Source of the DNA: Phycisphaera mikurensis NBRC 102666
GTDB taxonomy: Bacteria; Planctomycetota; Phycisphaerae; Phycisphaerales; SM1A02
Reading direction: 5' to 3'
DNA: 7,850 nucleotides
Assembly (NCBI GenBank): GCA_945870475.1
Contig: CAMBSR010000099.1
Span: 1 to 7,850 of the forward strand
The translations under genes were made by a program, and so were the position numbers. Under the pieces are notes generated by a model. It was not told where the DNA came from. It made no database searches and saw only the letters and a list, made by a program, of their open reading frames with translations. This document shows, one piece after another, positions 5,872-7,850 of the stretch. The number at the start of each line of letters is the position of its first letter. The first letter of the stretch is position 1.

Positions 5872-6708
5872 TTACTGCGCCCCGCCCTTCGATTTCTTGT
5901 CGCTCTCGATGTTCTTCCCGGCAAGCACCGGGAGCGGGTTGGAGTCGAAGCCCCGGTCGAGGATCGCCTGCTCCACCAGCTTGGCCTGGCGGAAGGAACC
6001 CTCCCAGACGATGAGGTCCACGGTGTGCGTGGTGGGCTGGAAGCCGTCGAGGAGCTGGCGCACCGCGGCGGCCGCGGAGGCGGCGTCGGTGATCGGCTGC
6101 CCGGCGGTGGGCGGCGAGATGACCACCTGCTCCGCGCCCGGCGTTGCGCGGAATCGCGAGATCTTGCCGTCGTTGAGGACCAGGATGACGGACTTGCGCG
6201 TGTCCTGCTTGAACATGCTGACGCGCACGAAGCCGGCGGGCTTGGCGACGTTCGCCTGCCTGGTGCTCGCCTCGGACTCGAGCTTCTCCATGATCTTGAG
6301 GTCGGCCGCAAGCGTGGCGGTTGCTGCGGCGAGCGCCGATTCCCGGCGGGCAACCTCGCTGCGGAGCTGGGTGATCTCGTCCTCGAGCTTGGGCAACCGT
6401 TCGTTGGCGGCCCTCCAACGGGCCGCGAGCGCCGGATCGCCGGCGGGCGGCAAGGCGTCGATCTTCGCCTGCAGGTCCTTGCGTTCCTCCTCCAGTTCGC
6501 GCACGAGCCGCACGTCTGCGGCCACCGGCGCGGTGGACTCGGATTGCGATTCGCCGGCGCGCCCGAAGAGCACCACCATCAGCAGGATGAACATGATGAC
6601 GCCGAGCGCGTTGGTGATGGCGTCGAGGAAGAGGTCGAGCGGATCGCCGGCGAGCGAGGCGCTCCGGCGACTCCCGCGACGACGGCGACGGCTGGAACGG
6701 AAGCTCAT
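5872..6708 (-). CDS. ExbD/TolR-like membrane protein with coiled coil (second of a pair)
   Basis: The 278-residue single-pass protein has a very basic cytoplasmic N-terminus (RSSRRRRRGSRRS, 4-16), then GDPLDLFLDAITNALG leading into a membrane span at about 28-49, an acidic/basic coiled coil (about 66-150) and a globular C-terminal domain (about 155-262). Asp25 or Asp29, at the head of the span, is placed like the proton-carrying Asp of ExbD, TolR and MotB. At 278 residues it is about twice the length of ExbD (about 140), mainly through the coiled coil. I recognise no peptidoglycan-binding OmpA signature. Its closing stretch VWEGSFRQA...DRGF resembles the same region of the gene upstream. The ATG overlaps that gene's stop as ATGA and has GGAGG six bases upstream, so translation is coupled. 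Family membership is inferred from topology, the Asp and the MotA-like neighbour rather than clear sequence identity. Confidence 0.84.
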   Translation of the reverse strand: MSFRSSRRRRRGSRRSASLAGDPLDLFLDAITNALGVIMFILLMVVLFGRAGESQSESTAPVAADVRLVRELEEERKDLQAKIDALPPAGDPALAARWRAANERLPKLEDEITQLRSEVARRESALAAATATLAADLKIMEKLESEASTRQANVAKPAGFVRVSMFKQDTRKSVILVLNDGKISRFRATPGAEQVVISPPTAGQPITDAASAAAAVRQLLDGFQPTTHTVDLIVWEGSFRQAKLVEQAILDRGFDSNPLPVLAGKNIESDKKSKGGAQ

Positions 6709-7562
6709 GGCGTGCCTCCGTTCGCAGGCGCAGCAGGCGCCGCATCCGGAAGCACGAGCGGCACCTGGCCCTGCGACTCGGCCGCGCCGTCCAGGAAACT
6801 GGCGGGTGCGCCGTCCCAGAGCTGCCAGCCGACCTCGTAGCCGCGGCGGATCATGGCATCGCGCAGGCGCTCGAAGCGGGGGATGGCGTCCTGGTGCACC
6901 ACGAACACCATGTACGAGGTGTCCGGCATGCGGTTGCCGAGCGCGCCGACGATCCGCGCGTCGGCGTTCGGGTCGCGCAGGTCCGCCACGCGCACGGGCG
7001 TGCGATTGGCATCGAGCTCACCGATGGCCACGCCGCCGAACGTGGGTTCGACGAACACGGGCGACTTGGCGTTGCGCATGCCCGGGCGGAACTTGACGCG
7101 CTCGCGCAGCGCCTGCTCCTGCTCGGAACGCATGGCGGCGGCCAGGCGATCGCGCAGCTCCTGGATCCGGCGCGCGACCCTTTCCTGCTCGGCGGTGACG
7201 CGCGCGAGCTCGGCGTCCGCCTTCTCGAGCCGCTTGCGCGTGCGCTCGGCCTCCTGCGCGAGCTGCTTGACGCGGTCCTCCAGCACGTCCACCTCGGCCT
7301 GCGTGACGTCCTTGCCGCCCTTGCGGTCGTCGAGGCTGCGCTTGAGGATGGCCACCTGCTCACGCAGCTCGGGCAGCCGCGCGGCCACGTCCGCTTCCAC
7401 GGGCGCGCCGCTCTGGCCCGGCGTGGCCTGCATGGTGTCGGAGAGGCCGTCGATGGCAAGGAGCAGCGCCACCAGGATCAGGATGCCGGTGAGGCATGCC
7501 ATGATGTCCTGGAAGGAGAACAGGCTCAGCGGAGCCTCTTCGCGCTTCTTGCGTCGTCCCAT
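6705..7562 (-). CDS. ExbD/TolR-like membrane protein with coiled coil (first of a pair)
   Basis: The 285-residue protein has a basic N-terminus (MGRRKKREE), then SLFSFQDIMACLTGILILV leading into one membrane span (about 20-37), a long highly charged coiled coil (about 60-155), a folded domain (about 157-252) containing SPVFVEPTFGGVAIGELD (167-184) and a short Ala/Pro tail (253-285). Asp19 just before the span is the candidate proton-binding residue by analogy with ExbD and MotB. The segment FVVHQDAIPRFERLRDAMIRR then GYEVGW parallels the end of the second protein. It starts three bases after the stop of the MotA/ExbB-like gene and ends in a four-base overlap with the second ExbD-like gene, an organisation that implies fixed stoichiometry. 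The ATG at 7562 has no Shine-Dalgarno and is probably reached by ribosomes terminating at the TGA just upstream. I do not recognise a named family for the C-terminal domain. Confidence 0.84.
   Translation of the reverse strand: MGRRKKREEAPLSLFSFQDIMACLTGILILVALLLAIDGLSDTMQATPGQSGAPVEADVAARLPELREQVAILKRSLDDRKGGKDVTQAEVDVLEDRVKQLAQEAERTRKRLEKADAELARVTAEQERVARRIQELRDRLAAAMRSEQEQALRERVKFRPGMRNAKSPVFVEPTFGGVAIGELDANRTPVRVADLRDPNADARIVGALGNRMPDTSYMVFVVHQDAIPRFERLRDAMIRRGYEVGWQLWDGAPASFLDGAAESQGQVPLVLPDAAPAAPANGGTP
6715..6719 (-). promoter_or_regulatory. Shine-Dalgarno (GGAGG) for the second ExbD-like gene
   Basis: GGAGG followed by CACGCC and ATG gives six-base spacing. It lies in the final codons of the upstream gene and supports the start at 6708 together with the ATGA stop/start overlap. 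Confidence 0.72.
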
Positions 7563-7565
7563 GGG

Positions 7566-7850
7566 TCACTGCCAGTCGGTGAGCTTGAGCCGGGAAAGGA
7601 TGTGCTCGGTGGTGAATTCGTTGATGGAGTCGAGCAGCGCTTCCTCGCGCTTGTAGACCCACGTGGAGATGAGCTGGATGACCACCGCGGCCAGCAGCGC
7701 CACCAGCGTGGTCTCGAACGCGGTGGCGAGGCCGCCGACCACGGGACCGAGCTTGCTCTTGATGCTGCCTGCGTCGCCGCCGGCCTGGTTCAGCACGTCG
7801 GTGAACGAGCCGATGGCCTGCGAGAGGCCGACGACCGTGCCGATGAAGCC
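7566..7850 (-). CDS. MotA/TolQ/ExbB-type proton channel protein, C-terminal fragment
   Basis: The last 94 residues are visible; the frame is open through the right edge, so the true start lies outside. GFIGTVVGLSQAIGSF at the edge matches the G..GTV.G motif of the second conserved span of ExbB/TolQ. GGLATAFETTLVALLAAVV (39-57 of the fragment) matches the following channel-lining span with its conserved Thr residues (A.xTT), continuing to about residue 65. A cytoplasmic helix (about 67-90) follows, ending in DWQ. Members assemble as pentamers that pass protons and turn or pull an ExbD/TolR/MotB dimer held in the centre. Here it is the first visible gene of the operon, three bases before two ExbD-like genes, so those are its likely partners. 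An in-frame GTG at 7796 is internal to the domain and is not the start. TolQ, ExbB and MotA cannot be told apart from this fragment. Confidence 0.9.
   Translation of the reverse strand, partial: GFIGTVVGLSQAIGSFTDVLNQAGGDAGSIKSKLGPVVGGLATAFETTLVALLAAVVIQLISTWVYKREEALLDSINEFTTEHILSRLKLTDWQ

Noticed and set aside
4761..6014. 417-codon plus-strand open frame opposite the lipoprotein gene
   Set aside because: It is antisense to a protein with signal sequence, lipobox and repeated domains, and shows no motif of its own.
5859..6353. N-terminal extension of the lipoprotein frame by 165 codons
   Set aside because: It lies over the second ExbD-like gene on the same strand, is Ser/Arg/Pro-rich junk in translation, and would bury the signal peptide and lipobox.
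4857..7850. Reading the motor operon as a Zorya-type defence system or Tol-Pal
   Set aside because: No OmpA/peptidoglycan-binding signature is seen in the ExbD-like proteins, and no ZorC/ZorD, TolA, TolB or Pal gene is visible. The upstream side is cut off, so this is rejected only on what can be seen.

Overview
This is a GC-rich, gene-dense bacterial window. Eight complete or partial coding regions lie on the minus strand and one (a CPBP-type membrane protease) on the plus strand. The best guess for the source is a planctomycete, possibly a Phycisphaerae-like lineage. The guess rests on the paired TolR/ExbD-like membrane/coiled-coil proteins beginning with SLFSFQDI and DPLDLFLDAI segments, a style I associate with planctomycetes, and on the very high GC content. 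It is an inference from remembered sequence style and could be wrong at phylum level.

Layout. Positions 1-987 (minus) hold the 5' end of apaG, cut by the window edge, preceded by a complete trpC (indole-3-glycerol phosphate synthase). A plus-strand CPBP intramembrane protease gene (about 962-1918) is divergent from trpC, and the two 5' ends probably overlap. It converges on zwf (glucose-6-phosphate dehydrogenase, 1955-3508, minus). Upstream of zwf come a XerC/XerD-type tyrosine recombinase (3558-4520) and a small four-cysteine protein (4486-4734) that overlaps the recombinase start. A 122-base gap (4735-4856) holds a strong hairpin with a T tract that probably ends the next operon.

Positions 4857-7850 are one tight minus-strand operon. 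In transcription order it encodes a MotA/TolQ/ExbB-type channel (C-terminal 94 residues visible), a first ExbD-like TM-plus-coiled-coil protein, a second ExbD-like protein and a lipoprotein with three carboxypeptidase-regulatory-like repeats. The gaps are 3 bases, a 4-base ATGA overlap and 13 bases. The set looks like a proton-motive-force-driven inner-membrane motor with two different plug/axle subunits and a lipid-anchored envelope partner. This is the most interesting part of the window; its cellular job cannot be read from the sequence.

Expression. Two downstream genes of operons (xerD and the second exbD-like gene) have good Shine-Dalgarno sequences. Three genes that begin transcription units or follow a gap (apaG, zwf and the small Cys protein) lack one and instead have a -10-like hexamer (TATACT, TAGCAT, TAGCAT) 6-13 bases before a start codon. 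This suggests leaderless or very short-leader transcripts. I saw no RNA genes, CRISPR arrays, insertion sequences or phage genes.
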